Positions 33,960 to 45,270 of a DNA stretch of 64,000 nucleotides are shown here, piece after piece. This DNA comes from Chlorocebus sabaeus. Taxonomy: Eukaryota; Chordata; Mammalia; Primates; Cercopithecidae. The translations under genes were made by a program, and so were the position numbers. Location: contig NC_132919.1 in assembly GCF_047675955.1 (NCBI RefSeq), forward strand, positions 68,118,816-68,182,815. The letters are read 5' to 3'. Below the pieces are notes generated by a model. The model was given only the letters and a program-made list of their open reading frames with translations. It was not told the DNA's origin and did not search any database. Positions within the stretch are counted from its first letter, which is position 1; each line of letters starts with the position of its first letter.

Positions 33960-34440
33960 AACTTCAAGGACCTTATTTAAGAGCCTTGCCATTGCTGTGA
34001 AGAAAAATGACTTGAAACCTCTCTAGAGAAGACTGTGGCTAATTGGCATGTAAGTTGGAGGTTAAAGAGCGGAAGGAAGAATCTGATTGTTTTTTTAAGT
34101 TACTGAGAAAGTGAGAATGTCACTCTGGGCAGAGAGAAATTCTTTTTTTCTAGAGTGTGCCTTTCTTTATACTACAGACCATAGTGGGCCGCTGAGACTT
34201 GCAAAAAAGATTTCTTTTAATCCACCTTCCTTTTTCGCAGGCAGCAGTAGAAGGGCCTTTAAATCAAATGCAATCACCAAGCTTGTCTCTTGCTTTTATT
34301 CCTCACTTCACTCCCTGGAATTTGGCATTTGATGGATTCTGGATCTGACTTAAGGCTTTTTCTAAATCCAAGACTTGGGGAATTTTGTTAACAGTGCAAT
34401 AAAAATAACTTCATAGTGTTACAGGAGGCACATTAAAGAC
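33960..34440. promoter_or_regulatory. Repeat-free block 0.7-1.2 kb upstream of MEOX1
   Basis: No transposon is recognisable over about 480 bp. The block is A/T-rich and begins with a TTATTTAAG element. Its position and freedom from insertion suggest a proximal enhancer or distal promoter of MEOX1; this is inference. Confidence 0.4.
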
Positions 34441-34487
34441 GGTGTGTGTGTGTGTGTGTGTGTCTGTGTGCGCGCGAGCGCGCGCGT
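34441..34487. repeat. (GT)n-(CG)n alternating purine-pyrimidine tract
   Basis: Almost unbroken purine-pyrimidine alternation: GT repeats to about 34470, then CG-rich alternation to 34487. It lies about 0.6 kb upstream of the likely MEOX1 start site. The CG half is unusually CpG-dense for this area. Confidence 0.95.
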
Positions 34488-35074
34488 GAGTGCTGCTCTC
34501 TTTCTTTAAAATAAAAAAAAAATACAGACAATGTTTCTTTAAAAGTCTCCATCTGCAAATCCCATTAGATGTGCATATAAGGTTTCTGATGATTAATAGT
34601 TGCCTGCTAGGGTTTTGGTTGGAGGGGATCTTGTGTGTGCGGGTTAACCCCTCCCTCTCCTCTCTCACATTTCACTTCAGAAATTTGTCACTCTCTCCCC
34701 ACCGCAGGATTTAAAGTGTGTCCCAGCAGCCCTGGTCCAGCCCTCTGCAGGCATTTGCTCTGGGCTCCAGGACGAGCTCCTCCTCAGCTGGTGCTTCTGG
34801 GTTGGGACAGTGAAAATGTTTAGTGTCACTGGCGACAAATACACGTACAGGGGACCCCAGTAGGCAGGCTGGTGCATTGGAGGGGCAGGAGCAAGTCCAA
34901 CATAGGTGTGTGCACACACATAGGAGTAGCTGGCCACATGTGTGTGTACCTTAAGGAGAGACTTTAGTTTTTTGTTTTTTTTTTTTTGGTTCCTGGGGTA
35001 AATTTTCTGTTGAACATTTTTCCCTCTTATTTAATTTTTTTCTTTTGCATTTTTAAAAATTTGAACATAAAAAG

Positions 35075-35080
35075 TATAAA
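35075..35080 (+). promoter_or_regulatory. MEOX1: TATA-like box, candidate MEOX1 core promoter
   Basis: TATAAA lies 49 bp before the start codon, in a T/A-rich stretch. If used, transcription would start near 35105 and the 5' UTR would be about 20 nt. Such T/A-rich DNA gives TATAAA by chance often, so a more upstream start in 33960-35060 is equally possible. Confidence 0.3.
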
Positions 35081-35123
35081 GAATCAAATCTTTGAAAGGA
35101 CTGAGGCGTGCAGCGGACAGCAG

Positions 35124-35592
35124 ATGGATCCCCCGGCCAGCAGCTGCATGAGGAGCCTCCAGCCCCCAGCCCCTGTCTGGGGCTGCCTTCGAAACCCCCA
35201 CTCAGAAGGCAATGGGGCCTCAGGGCTACCCCACTACCCGCCCACCCCGTTCTCCTTCCACCAGAAACCAGACTTCCCGGCGACAGCGACGGCAGCGTAC
35301 CCCAACTTCTCAGCCTCCTGCCTGGCGGCCACCCCACACAGCCTGCCTCAGGAGGAACGCATCTTCACTGAGCAGCACCCTGCTTTCCCACAGTCCCCCA
35401 ACTGGCACTTCCCTGTCTCAGAGGCCCGGCGCAGGCCCAACTCAGGCCTGGCAGGGGGTTCCAAGGAAACGGGGACCAGCAGCCTGGGCCTGGTGGACAC
35501 CACAGGAGGCCCAGGCGAGGACTACGGGGTGTTTGGGAGCACTGCCAATGAGACAGAGAAGAAATCATCCAGGCGGAGAAAGGAGAGTTCAG
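35124..35592 (+). CDS. MEOX1: MEOX1 coding exon 1 (residues 1-156)
   Basis: This exon encodes the N-terminal regulatory half, starting MDPPASSCMRSLQPPAPVWG. It is rich in Pro, Ser and His, with PHYPPTPFSFHQKPDF at 36-51, and ends in a basic stretch KKSSRRRK at 146-153 just before the homeodomain exon. The start is the first in-frame ATG: the frame is open upstream to 34986 but has no other ATG. The Kozak context is moderate (C at -3, G at +4). The exon ends one base into codon 157 (G|AC, Asp). Compared with my memory of human MEOX1 there are about ten substitutions, all outside the homeodomain, including Thr (ACG) at 116 where human has Met. No frameshift or premature stop was seen. Confidence 0.95.
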
Positions 35593-35614
35593 GTAGGTGG
35601 CTCAGGAGCAGCTG

Positions 35615-35740
35615 ATCATTCCTTTACTGTGTGACCTTGGGGAAGTTACTCACCCTCTCTGTGCCTAGGTGCTCTGTCCATGAATTTCTGTCCAGCCTAT
35701 CCAAATGCAGGAGACTGGACCAGTTACCTTTGGGGTTTCT
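35615..35740 (+). repeat. MIR at start of MEOX1 intron 1
   Basis: Contains CTGTGTGACCTTGGGGAAGT and CCCTCTCTGTGCC; it begins about 22 bp after the exon 1 donor. Confidence 0.75.
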
Positions 35741-38105
35741 TCCACTGAGAGTTCTAGGATTCTCTGGTGATGGGGACCGTGTCTGTGTCCCAGCACTCCT
35801 GGGCCCCAGGAAGGGTGTCCCAGCGAGAGAATGAAACAGGATCCGCAAGGATTTGGAAGACACGTGAAATGGATCCTCTGGGTGCAGACTGGCGAGGACT
35901 GGTGAGGGGCTTTCCTGCATCAGGCTGCCATTGAGTCATGCTCCTCCCCACCATGCTTTGGCCAGCCCCAAGTGGTGCTAGAGCCACAGGGCTCGTTTAC
36001 CAGGGAAGTCAGCTGAGATTCAGGCTCTGAGAGCTAAGACTGAAGCTGGGACCCTGGGTGGCCACCCACAGCCAAGACCCTATGTGTCCAGGAGCCTAGA
36101 GGCAGAGAAGCAGGCGCGCAGCTGGATAGGAGAGTCCAGGGGTGAGGGGGGGATGGAGAACTGAGGTTTGGGGTATCACCCTGTGGAGCTGGGCCATGTC
36201 CAGGCCAAGGGGACAACTTAGCATGCTGAGATCTGGCTGAGCCCCTGGGAAGGCAGCCTCGCAAGGAGCTGTGAGGGATGGGCAGCCTCCAGGAGAGTCA
36301 GGCAGCCAAGGGAATCCGTGCTGGAGTCCCAGAGGCTGGAGGATGAGGTTGGCCTATTTGTTAAGATTCCAGCTAAAACCCTTCTCTTCCCTAGGGTGGG
36401 GACCTGCTGTTTCCTCACCTCCCCACCAGGCCCTCCCTGGTTTCTCACGCTGCCTGTTCACCTTTTGTCTGGTTCCTCGTCCCGGCCTTGTTCAGAACAG
36501 GGCAGTGCCCAAGCCTCCTGCCCGCACTGCCCTGTTTTCCTCCTGACAGCTGCCCTCAGGGGCACGCCTGTCTGTCGGAGCCTGTAGAGGACCTTCCCAT
36601 GGGGCTAAGAAGGACAGGCCAGAAAAGAAGGGCACCAATGAACAGGTGGGAATGCTTTGTGCTTTGCTTTATCAGCACAGCTTTCCCGAGTTTCTGCTCT
36701 TAGCCAAGCCCAGGAATGCTCTGAGTGAATAAAGGGGTCTTACCCAGAAAAGCTCAAGCTGAGAGGAAGAAGAGGCCGGCAGAGGTGTGTCAGCAGTGGG
36801 ATGTGCCCTGATGGGGAGGCTTAAGGTGCCATGGGATACTGACGTCAGCTCTTTTGAGTCCCACGGGTTTGGGAGATAGGGACAGCAGGTTTTATTAGTA
36901 TCTCGATTCTCTCAATCTGCAAAATGAAAGACTGAAAATTTATGAGGACACAGAAAGAATGGGGTCAAAATAGAGTGAGCAACTCATCTCCATTTGCCCA
37001 GGACTTTTCCAGTTTTAGCACTGAAAATCCTGTGTCCTGGGAAACCCCACGGTCCCAGGCAAACAGGAGAATTGGTCACCCTAGAAGTGAGCTCAAACCC
37101 CAGGCTTCAGGCCCCCGATGTCACACCCTTCAGTTGATTTCAATCCTCATTTTGAAATGATGTTTGGTTTCCCTGCTTGAAGAAGCCCCTCAGTGAGCTC
37201 ACAATGGGTAATAGGAACCCTAGCAGCCCTTGCGGCTGCTAAATAGAAGGGCCCTTTAAACCTCCAGCCAGTTAGATCCCCATCCCGCAAACTAACTCAT
37301 CCTACCCCAGGTAGGAAATGTGCTAAGGATGAGAAGGAACTCTCAGCGACTTGACTCTGAGCTGGGTTGAAGAGCTTTCCCCTTGGTGGCGGCACCCGGC
37401 ACTGTGGCTCCTTCCTCTCTGCCACTTTCCAGGGAACTGAGAGCCAAGGGCACTGAAAAGGGATAGCAAAGCCAAGAGCCTGCTGGGCTCAGGCAGAATC
37501 TTCCAGCATTCCGAGTCTCAGCAAAACCCAAATGCACCAGCTCTCTTTTTGGCAAGTGACCGATGGCCCTGCAATGCAGAGAGAGCATTCACGCTAAGCA
37601 GCTGGCCACCCAGGAGTACAGGGACACCCTCTGCTGAACAGCCTGCACACTTCAGAGTCAGACTTTGGTGGAGGGAGGTTCCCATCCGCAGAGGCCCTGG
37701 GCTTCCCTAAGGGTCCCCTCGGGAGCACCAGCAGCAGGTGAGGCAGGGCCCAGAGAGCTGACTCTCACTCATCCCTCTGTGATTCCAGACAAACTCGCTG
37801 TTCAGCATGGAAATCTTTATTGCTCAGATGCTTGAGTCCTCCTTTGGAATTTAACTGAAGGGGAGGAAGGAGGCAAGAAATATCAGCTTCATAAGAGCCC
37901 AAAGAAGGGGGAAAGCGACCCAAGCCTCACGACCTACTTCAGGAATTTGGAATTTAGCTCAGAAAAGGCAAACCCACAGAGAGCTCCCCACCCAACCCTA
38001 CCAATCCTGAGTCTGTAATCGGATCCTTTCTCTAAAATTGTGATATTTTGTTCATTATCAATTTTTGGCATTAATTTTGATTTTTACAAATATTGCCTTA
38101 AAATA
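35741..38105. other. 5' part of intron 1, Alu-free
   Basis: About 2.3 kb without Alu. A short element with TGGTCACCCTAG near 37070-37085 may be an old hAT end. No exon seen. Confidence 0.5.
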
Positions 38106-38400
38106 CATTTTGTTGTTGTTGAGATGGAGTCTCCATCTAACTCCCAGGCTGGAGTGTAGTGGTATAATCTCAGCTCACTGCAACCTCTGCCTCCTGGGTT
38201 CAAGCGATTCTCCTGCCTCAGCCTCCTGAGTAGCTGGGATTACAGGCGTGTGCCACCACTCCCGGCTAATTTTTGCATTTTTAGTAGAGTCGGGGTTTCA
38301 CCATGTTGGTCAGGACGGTCTTCAACTCCTGACCTCGTGATCAGCCCGCCTCAGCCTCTTAAAGTGCTGGGATTACAGACATGAGCTACCGAGCCCAGCC
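38106..38400 (-). repeat. Alu (S-type)
   Basis: Flanked by TGCCTTAAAATA duplications (38094 and 38401). Confidence 0.97.
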
Positions 38401-38559
38401 TGCCTTAAAATATGATTGTTCTTGATTACAGAGGGTTTGGGAGTGCCCTTGCATTTGGGCCTCCCCAAGTCCAGGCTGAGTGGTCCCTGGAAGGTTAACT
38501 ATCATTGATCAGAAACGTGTTTTCCATAGTTCTTCCTGGCCAGACAGACAGGCTACAGT

Positions 38560-38760
38560 GTCATCACGGCAACTTTTGGCTGCATGACTTTGGAAAAGTT
38601 CTTAACTTCTTCCAGCCTTTGTTTCCCTAGCTGTAAAATGGGAATATAGCAGTGGCACCTTCCATAGAGAGTCTCTCTGTGAAGGTTAGATGCAGTGATC
38701 CATGAGATTAACTCTGTGCCTGGCCCATACTGAGAGTTCAATAAATAGCAGCTGTGAATG
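38560..38760 (+). repeat. MIR
   Basis: Contains GCATGACTTTGGAAAAGTTC, CTGTAAAATGGGAATA and a 3' end with TTCAATAAATAGCAGCTG. Confidence 0.85.
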
Positions 38761-39149
38761 GTATTAGGCCCATATTTCCTGAACCAGCCTTCAGAAGATA
38801 AGGTCTGACAAATATTTCTATATTTATGGGGATGGTGGAATTGAATATTTCAATTATGCTGTCTCAGAAATCCCTGAGTCTAGGGGACTTCTGGCAATCA
38901 TTTTGGTCCAGTTGTCATCAGGAGCATGGAGCTCAGAGACCTGCTGGAGAGGTTGTGGGGTGAGTTGGGCCTGGCAAATGCACCCCATATTGAGAGGCTG
39001 AGAAGCCCCCAGAAATGGAAAGTTTGTTGCAAAAGGAACGTTCTCTGCTCTTCCTTCCTCCTCTGCCATCTCCTTCAACTGCTCCCTGCTCACTCCCAGT
39101 GGAATCTGGAGCTGATCTACTCAAAGAAATTATCAAGAAAGCAAGGGAT

Positions 39150-39465
39150 GGCCCGGCACAGTGGCCTGAAATCCCAGCACTTTGAGAGGCTGAGCTGGGC
39201 GGATCACCTGAGGCCAGGAGTTCAAGACCGGCCTGGCCAACATGGTGAAACCCCATTCCTACTAAAAATACAAAAAAAAAAGAAAAAATTAGCCAGGCAT
39301 GGTGGCAGGCACCTGTAATCCCCGCTACTTGGGAGGCTGAGGCAGGAAAATAGCTTGAACTCAGGAGGTGGAGGTTGCAGTGAGCAGAGATCATGCCACT
39401 GCACTTCATTCAGCTTGGGTGACAGAGCGGGACTCCATCTCAAAAAAAAAAGAAAGAAGGAAAGA
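39150..39465 (+). repeat. Alu (S-type)
   Basis: Full-length with (GAAA)n tail; the AAGCAGGG/AAGCAAGGG flanks look like duplications. Confidence 0.95.
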
Positions 39466-39929
39466 AAGAAAGCAGGGTCCCTGGCCCTTGGCACTTCTTC
39501 ACCCTGGAGACAAGCATGGTGTTATCTTACCCAAACCACTCCCAGCCCTAGGCCAATGGGGTTAAAGACCCCTGCTGGCAGGGACAGCTGTGAGGCCACT
39601 GTTGTTTTCCCCCAAACTGTCCTTGCTACTGTGGTTGTCTTTAATTTACGGGAATGAGAGATTTTGCGGTGGTTTCCTGATGGGGTTCAAGGGAAGGTTG
39701 CATGTGATTAGAGTGGCTACAGGTGAATTCGATCGCCCGCCTGGGAAAGCTGTGGTGCTAGAACTCAGCACTGCTCCCTCCTGCTCTCATGTCCTCACTC
39801 TGCTGAGACGTGCCTTTAATCAGATGTGATTTGTCTCATCCTTCTTCAGCTCCAACACGTGTGTTCCCAGCGCTGTCCTGCCCCAATTTCTCTTTGCAAG
39901 ACCTGCTCTCTGCCTGCCCCCCGCCTAAC

Positions 39930-40405
39930 CACAAATTTGCCTAAGGTATAAAACTCCACAAATAGGCCTCTCTCTCCTCTTCCCTCCTGATGCCTCTTTA
40001 CCGGCCACCTCCCCACCCCAGTTCCCCTCCACTACCCCTGCCACGAAGTTACACCAGGGGACTGACCTTGCAAACACATCCTGCATTTTCTTCCCCCTCT
40101 CGGACTGTGCTCTGGTGGTTTCTCCTTGCTTAGAGTACCCTCCCCTTCCTCATACTTCTGCCTGTTGAAATCCTACTTAAAAATCACCAGCTCAAAAACA
40201 ACCCCTTCCAATAATATTTTTATCCTTCTTTTTCAAATATTTATAGCCACACTTGTATATAACATGGTATCAAAGAAAGCTACAGTTAAGAAGTTTCAAA
40301 GTCTAGTATCTGCTAGAGTCTGTGTTGATTTTCTCACTTTAGCTTGCAGTTGTTTCATAAAGCAACTCTTCTGATGTTTCTTACCTGGGACATCTTATAT
40401 TTGAA
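39930..40405 (+). repeat. L2 fragment
   Basis: Carries the L2 progression TGTGCTCTGGTGGTTTCTCC, AGAGTACCCTCCCC and GTTGAAATCCTACTTAAAAA. Confidence 0.5.
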
Positions 40406-40744
40406 ATCTCCTTTTTAAGAAATCGTGGTCAAATATACATAACATAAAAGTTACCGTCTTAACAGTTTTTAAGTGATACAGTACAGGAGTTGTGCAATCG
40501 ATTTCTAGAACTTTTAATCTTGTAAAACTGAACCTCTATATCCATTAAACAACGCCCCTTTTTCCCTTCCCCCACCCCCTAGCAATCACCATTCTACTTT
40601 CTGTTTCGAAGCGTTTGACTATTTCAGATACCTTATATAAGTGAAATCATGCAATATTTGTCATTTTTGCGACTGGCTTATTTCACCTGGCATGATGTCC
40701 TCAAGTTTCATCCAGGTTGTAGCAAGTGACAGGATTTTCTTCTT

Positions 40745-40880
40745 CTTTTTTTTTTTTTTTTAGAAAGATGGGGCCTTGCTATGCTGCCCAGGCAGGTGAT
40801 CAACTCTGGGCTTCTAGCAATCCTCCCACCGTGGCCTCCCAAAGTGTTGGAATTATAGGTGTGAACCACCACGCCTGACC
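40745..40880 (-). repeat. Free Alu monomer-like element
   Basis: Only one arm is present, diverged, with a T tract. Confidence 0.8.
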
Positions 40881-40927
40881 TCCTCCTTTTTGAAGACAAT
40901 AACATTCCATTGTATGGATATACCAAA

Positions 40928-41217
40928 TTCCTTCCTTCCTTCCTTCCTTCCTTCCTTCCTTCCTTCCTTCCTTCCTTCCTTCCTTCCTTCCTTCCTTCCT
41001 TCCTTCCTTCCTTCCTTCCTTCCTTCCTTCCTTCCTTCCTTCCTTCCTTCCTTCCTTCCTTTCTTTCTTTCTTTCTCTCTCTTTCTCTCTCTCTCTCTCT
41101 CTTTCTTCCTTTCTTCGTTTCTTCCTTTCTTTCTTCCTCTCTCTCTCTCTCTCTTTCTCTCTTTCTTTCCCTCCCTCCCTCCCTCCCTCCCTTCCTTCCT
41201 TCCTTTCTTTCTTTCTT
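40928..41217. repeat. (TTCC)33 array followed by TTTC/CT-rich tract
   Basis: Pure TTCC from 40928 to 41059, then TTTC, CT and CCCT mixtures. It occupies the tail position of the reverse Alu at 41218-41500, so it grew from that tail. Confidence 0.97.
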
Positions 41218-41500
41218 TTGAAACGGAGTCTCACTCTGTTGCCAGGCTGAGAGTGCAGTGGTGCGATCTCAGCTCACTGCAACCTCTGCCTCCCGTGTTC
41301 AAGTGATTCTCCTGCCTCAGCCTCCCAAGTTGCTGGGACTATAGGCGCATGCCACCATGCCCAGCTAGTTTTTGTATTTTTAGTAGACACGGGGTTTCAC
41401 CATGTTGGCCAGGATGGCCTCAATCTCGTGACCTCCTGATCTGCCTGCCTCAGCCTCCCAAAGTGCTGGGATTACAGGCGTGAGCCACCGTGCTCGGCCA
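41218..41500 (-). repeat. Alu with expanded tail
   Basis: The target duplication ACCAAATTCCTT / ACCCAATTTCCTT lies at 40922 (before the TTCC array) and 41500, so array plus Alu form one insertion. Confidence 0.93.
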
Positions 41501-41614
41501 CCCAATTTCCTTATCCATTCATCTGTTGATGAACATTTAGGTTGCTTCCACCTCTTGGCAATTGTGAATAATGCTGCAATGAACATGAGTGTGCAAATAC
41601 CTCCTGGAGAGTGT

Positions 41615-41918
41615 ATTTTCTTTCCCTTTCTTTTTTTGAGACCGAGTCTCGCTCTGTTGCCCAGGCTGGAGTGCAGTGGCGTGATCTCAGCTCACTGCAA
41701 CCTCCGCCTCCCGTGTTCAAGTGATTCTCCTGCCTCAGCCTCCCGGGTAGCTGGGACTACAGGCACCTGCCACCATGCCTGGCTAATTTTTTGTATTTTC
41801 AGTAGAGACGGGGTTTCACCGTGTTACCCAGGATGGTCTTAATCTCCTGACCTCGTGATCCGCTGACCTCAGCCTCCCAAAGTGCTGGGATTACAGGCGT
41901 GAGTTACCACGCCCAGCC
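41615..41918 (-). repeat. Alu (Y-like)
   Basis: Flanked by GGAGAGTGT duplications (41606 and 41919). Confidence 0.97.
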
Positions 41919-42021
41919 GGAGAGTGTCTTTTCAGTTCTTTTGAGTGTATACCCAGAAGGGAAATTGCTACATCATGTAGTAATCATATTTTTAGTTTTT
42001 CAAAAAAATATTTGTTATTAA

Positions 42022-42148
42022 AACAAAAAATAGAGACGGGGTCTCGCTACGTTGGCGAGATTGGTCTTGAACTCTTGGCTTCAAACAATCCTCCTGCCTC
42101 AGTCTCCCAAAGTGCTAGAATTACCGGTGTGAACCACTACACCTGGCC
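42022..42148 (-). repeat. Free Alu left monomer-like element
   Basis: One diverged arm only. Confidence 0.8.
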
Positions 42149-42175
42149 ATATTTAAAATTTTTCCTTTTTCTTTT

Positions 42176-42474
42176 TCTTTTTTTTTTCTTCTTGAGACGG
42201 AGTCTCCCTCTGTCGCCCAGGCTGGAGTGCAGTGGCACGATCTCGGCTCACTGCAAGCTCCACCTCCCGGGTTCACGCCATTCTCCTGCCTCAGCCTCCC
42301 AAGTAGCTGGGACTACAGGCGCCTACCACCACGCCTGGCTAATTTTTTGCATTTTTAGTAGAGACGGGGTTTCACTGTGTTAGCCAGGATGGTCTCGATC
42401 TCCTGACCTCGTGATCCACCCGCCTCGGCCTCCCAAAGTGCTGGGATTACAGGCGTGAGCCACCGCGCCCGGCC
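42176..42474 (-). repeat. AluY
   Basis: Low divergence, full-length. Confidence 0.97.
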
Positions 42475-42750
42475 TTTCTTTTTTTTGAGACGGAGTCTTG
42501 CTGTCGCTCCAGCTGGAGTGCAATGGCGCACGATCACGGCTCACTGCAACGTCTGCCTCCTGGGTTCAAGTGATTATCTTGCCACAGCCTCCCAAGCAGC
42601 TGGGATTACAGGCGTGCACCACCATGCCTGGCTAATGTTTGTATTTTTAGTAGAGAGGGGTTTTACCATGTTGGCCAGGCTGGTCTCGAACTCCTGACCT
42701 CAGGAGATCTGCTCACCTTGGCCTCCCAAAGTGCTGGGATTACAGGTATG
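42475..42750 (-). repeat. Alu (S-type), 5' end missing
   Basis: Abuts the AluY directly; ends in ATTACAGGTATGGG. Confidence 0.95.
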
Positions 42751-42759
42751 GGCCCCTAA

Positions 42760-42905
42760 TCTCCTCTTCTTATAAGGACATCAGGCAGATTGGATTGGGA
42801 CCCACCCCAACAGCCTCATTTTAACTTAATCCCCTCTTTAAAGGCCCTGTGTCCAAATACAGACACATTCTAAGGTACTGGGGTTAGGGCTTCAACATAG
42901 GAATT
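42760..42905 (-). repeat. Ancient interspersed repeat, family not assigned
   Basis: On the - strand it reads as the same class of element as 8700-9145, with CCTTTAAAGAGGGGATTAAG and ATGTCCTTATAAGAAGAGG. Confidence 0.55.
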
Positions 42906-43177
42906 GGGGAGGGAAGCACAATTCAGTCCATACAGGGACTGTATGGGGACAGGAACAAGGGACAAGGTTCAAGCTGTGGCACAGACCTTTCAGTTGAAAA
43001 CCCCCTTAGTGAAAGCAGTACCTCAGATGTGTGCCCGACCCCAGAGCTTTCCTAGCTCAGGGTCCTGTCAGCTGGTAGAGATTTTCCACTGAGACAGGAA
43101 GTTGTTTCTAGCCACAAGCAGATCCCTGAATTCCTATCTTACACCAACAAGTACAGACATAAAAAGTGGAGGCAGTT

Positions 43178-43474
43178 GGCCAGGCACGGTGGCTCACACC
43201 TGTAATCCCAGCACTTTGGGAGGCCGAGGTGGAAGGATCACGAGCTCAAGAGATCAAAACCATCCTGGCCAAAATGGTGAAACCCTGTCTTTACTAAAAA
43301 TACAAAAATTAACTGGTCGTGGTGGCATGTGCCTGTAGTCCCAGCTACTTGGGAAGCTGAGGCAGGAGAATCACTTGAACCTGGGAGGTGGAGGTTGCAG
43401 TGAGCCAGGATCGCGCCATTGCACTCCAGCCTGGGTGACAGAGCCAGACTCCATCTCAAAAAAGAAAAAAAACT
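43178..43474 (+). repeat. Alu (S-type)
   Basis: Flanked by perfect TGGAGGCAGTT duplications (43167 and 43475). Confidence 0.97.
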
Positions 43475-43548
43475 TGGAGGCAGTTTTAGGAGTGAATCTC
43501 TAAAGAAGGGGGATGTTTGACAGAGGAAGGGAGAAAAGAGGCAAATGG

Positions 43549-43865
43549 GGCCGGGTGCGATGGCTCATGCCTGTAATCCCGGCTCTTTGGGAGGTTGAGG
43601 TGGGTGGATCACTTGAGGTTCAGGAGTTTGAGACCCGCCTGACCAACATGGTGAAACCCTGTCTCTACTGAAAATACAAAAATTAGCCGGGCATGGTGGC
43701 TCACGCCTGTAGTCCCAGCTACTCACGAGGCTGAGGCAGGAGAATGGAGTAAACCTGGGAGGCGGAGCTTGCAGTGAGCCGAGATCACACTACTGCACTC
43801 CAGCCTGGGCCACAGAGTGAGACTCCGTCTCAAAAAAAAAAAAAAAAAAAAGAAAAGAAAAGAAT
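43549..43865 (+). repeat. Alu (S-type)
   Basis: Full-length with (AAAAG)n tail. Confidence 0.95.
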
Positions 43866-44029
43866 GCAATGGTAGAGATGAGAATGAAATAAATGAACAA
43901 CCCCAATAAGTGTCACCTGGGTCACCAGAGTGATGCCAAGTCCCATACAAGTGACCTCATGCCCACGCTCACCCCCTTGGTGGGCCACACGGCACAGTAA
44001 TAGGAGGAAGGGTGGTCAGAGACTAAGGT

Positions 44030-44235
44030 CAAGTGCATTAACCAGGTAGCCCTGGTTCAGGTCCCTGATCCACAACTTCCTGGCTGTGTGGACGTGGGTA
44101 AATCCTAACCCTCCCTGAGTCCCAGTCTCCTCTGAGGAATGAGGATAGCAGTACCTACTTCATAAGGTAGGTGGCTGTGGGACTAAATGACATCAGAGAT
44201 ACAGAGTCCACAGCCAACACTTGGTAACCCCTAGG
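44030..44235 (+). repeat. MIR
   Basis: Near full-length: GGCTGTGTGGACGTGGGTAA and GAGGATAGCAGTACCTACTT. Confidence 0.8.
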
Positions 44236-45270
44236 TCCAGTTTTCCCAAACCTGCAAATGAGCACTCCTCTCTCTTTAAAGTCCTCCCCTGATGCTAGCT
44301 GGCTGCACCAGGTTTCCCACGTTCAAAGACAGGCCAGAGTATCCCGAGCTCTGCTGGAGTCTTTGCCCCCTCCCGTCAGCCAGGCCTGCCTGATACTGAT
44401 GATGCTACTGGCCTAGGGTTGTGGCAGTGCTGGGTGAGGTGTGGTTTGAGGGGTGCACAGCTGCAGCAGCCCCTTTTGTCCCGAGTCCATATCCAGAACC
44501 CCCAGTGAGGAAGAAGTCTTATGGTCCAGAGTGGCCAGCGTGGGAGGGGAGACAGCAATTCCACACTCAGCCAGTATCCCTCTGATCCCCGGCCTCTTGG
44601 TTAGAGCTCCTGACCTCCTCTTCTGACAAGCAAAGAAAGCTCAGAGCCCAAAGCAGGACTCAGGCCTTGGCCACCATCTGAACTCAGAGGCTCCAGCACA
44701 AATCCCATGCCTGGGCTTGCTCAGGCCCCTGATTAGGTACAGTCGGAAGCTCTGGAGAAAGTCCATTTCTGCTGAGGCAGCAGGATCCTGACCAACATCG
44801 AAGAGAGAAAGGTCCAGTGAGCCCGTGAGCTGTAAGAAGGTCAGCCCAGGAGTTGCCTCAGCTCTGCTCCGCCACTCTCCCATGCTAGGGACTCAGGAGT
44901 CCTGCCCACTCACCTATTTCTCTGGCTTGAATAAATCAGGGGCACTTGGGCCCAGGGAGGGGGGATAACTCAGAGGCAGAGAATCCTTTCTGCCTGAGAG
45001 GCAGGACTCACAGCCCCTGCAGACCTCCAGAACTGGCCCTTTTCCCCAACTCCCTGTCTGCCCATAACTTGGGCTTCTCACCCAGTTTGGTTCGCTGGCC
45101 TCTGGCCAGGACCCACCCCCATCCTTTTCAGGTTTTTTTTTTGCATGCAAAGGTAGAGGAACAGTGTGAGCAGTGGGCCTGGGTCTCAAGCCCACACTTC
45201 CTTTGGTGACAGCTGAGGGTGACATATGGAACTTATAAACATAAACAAAACCCAGAACTACCGATGCCTC
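44236..45270. other. Unique intron 1 sequence
   Basis: No exon or repeat recognised. Confidence 0.5.

Larger units (their letters stand above)
40420..42005. repeat. Old L1 fragment broken into four pieces
   Basis: Pieces at about 40420-40735, 40885-40927, 41501-41614 and 41919-42000 read on from one another (AATATACATAACATAAAAG; ACATTCCATTGTATGGATAT; CATCTGTTGATGAACATTTA; GTATACCCAGAAGGGAAATT) as in L1M 3' regions. Three Alus interrupt them. A related piece is at 58650-58845. Confidence 0.75.

Noticed and set aside
1..35000. Possible SOST exons
   Set aside because: No cystine-knot coding sequence or signal peptide exon was seen; SOST should lie beyond base 1.
34986..35123. In-frame N-terminal extension of MEOX1
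   Set aside because: The frame is open but begins at TTG and has no ATG before 35124; the sequence is T/A-rich and matches no MEOX protein.
40800..41306. Lys/Arg/Glu-rich and Pro/Ser/Phe-rich ORFs
   Set aside because: They translate the TTCC array and adjoining Alu.
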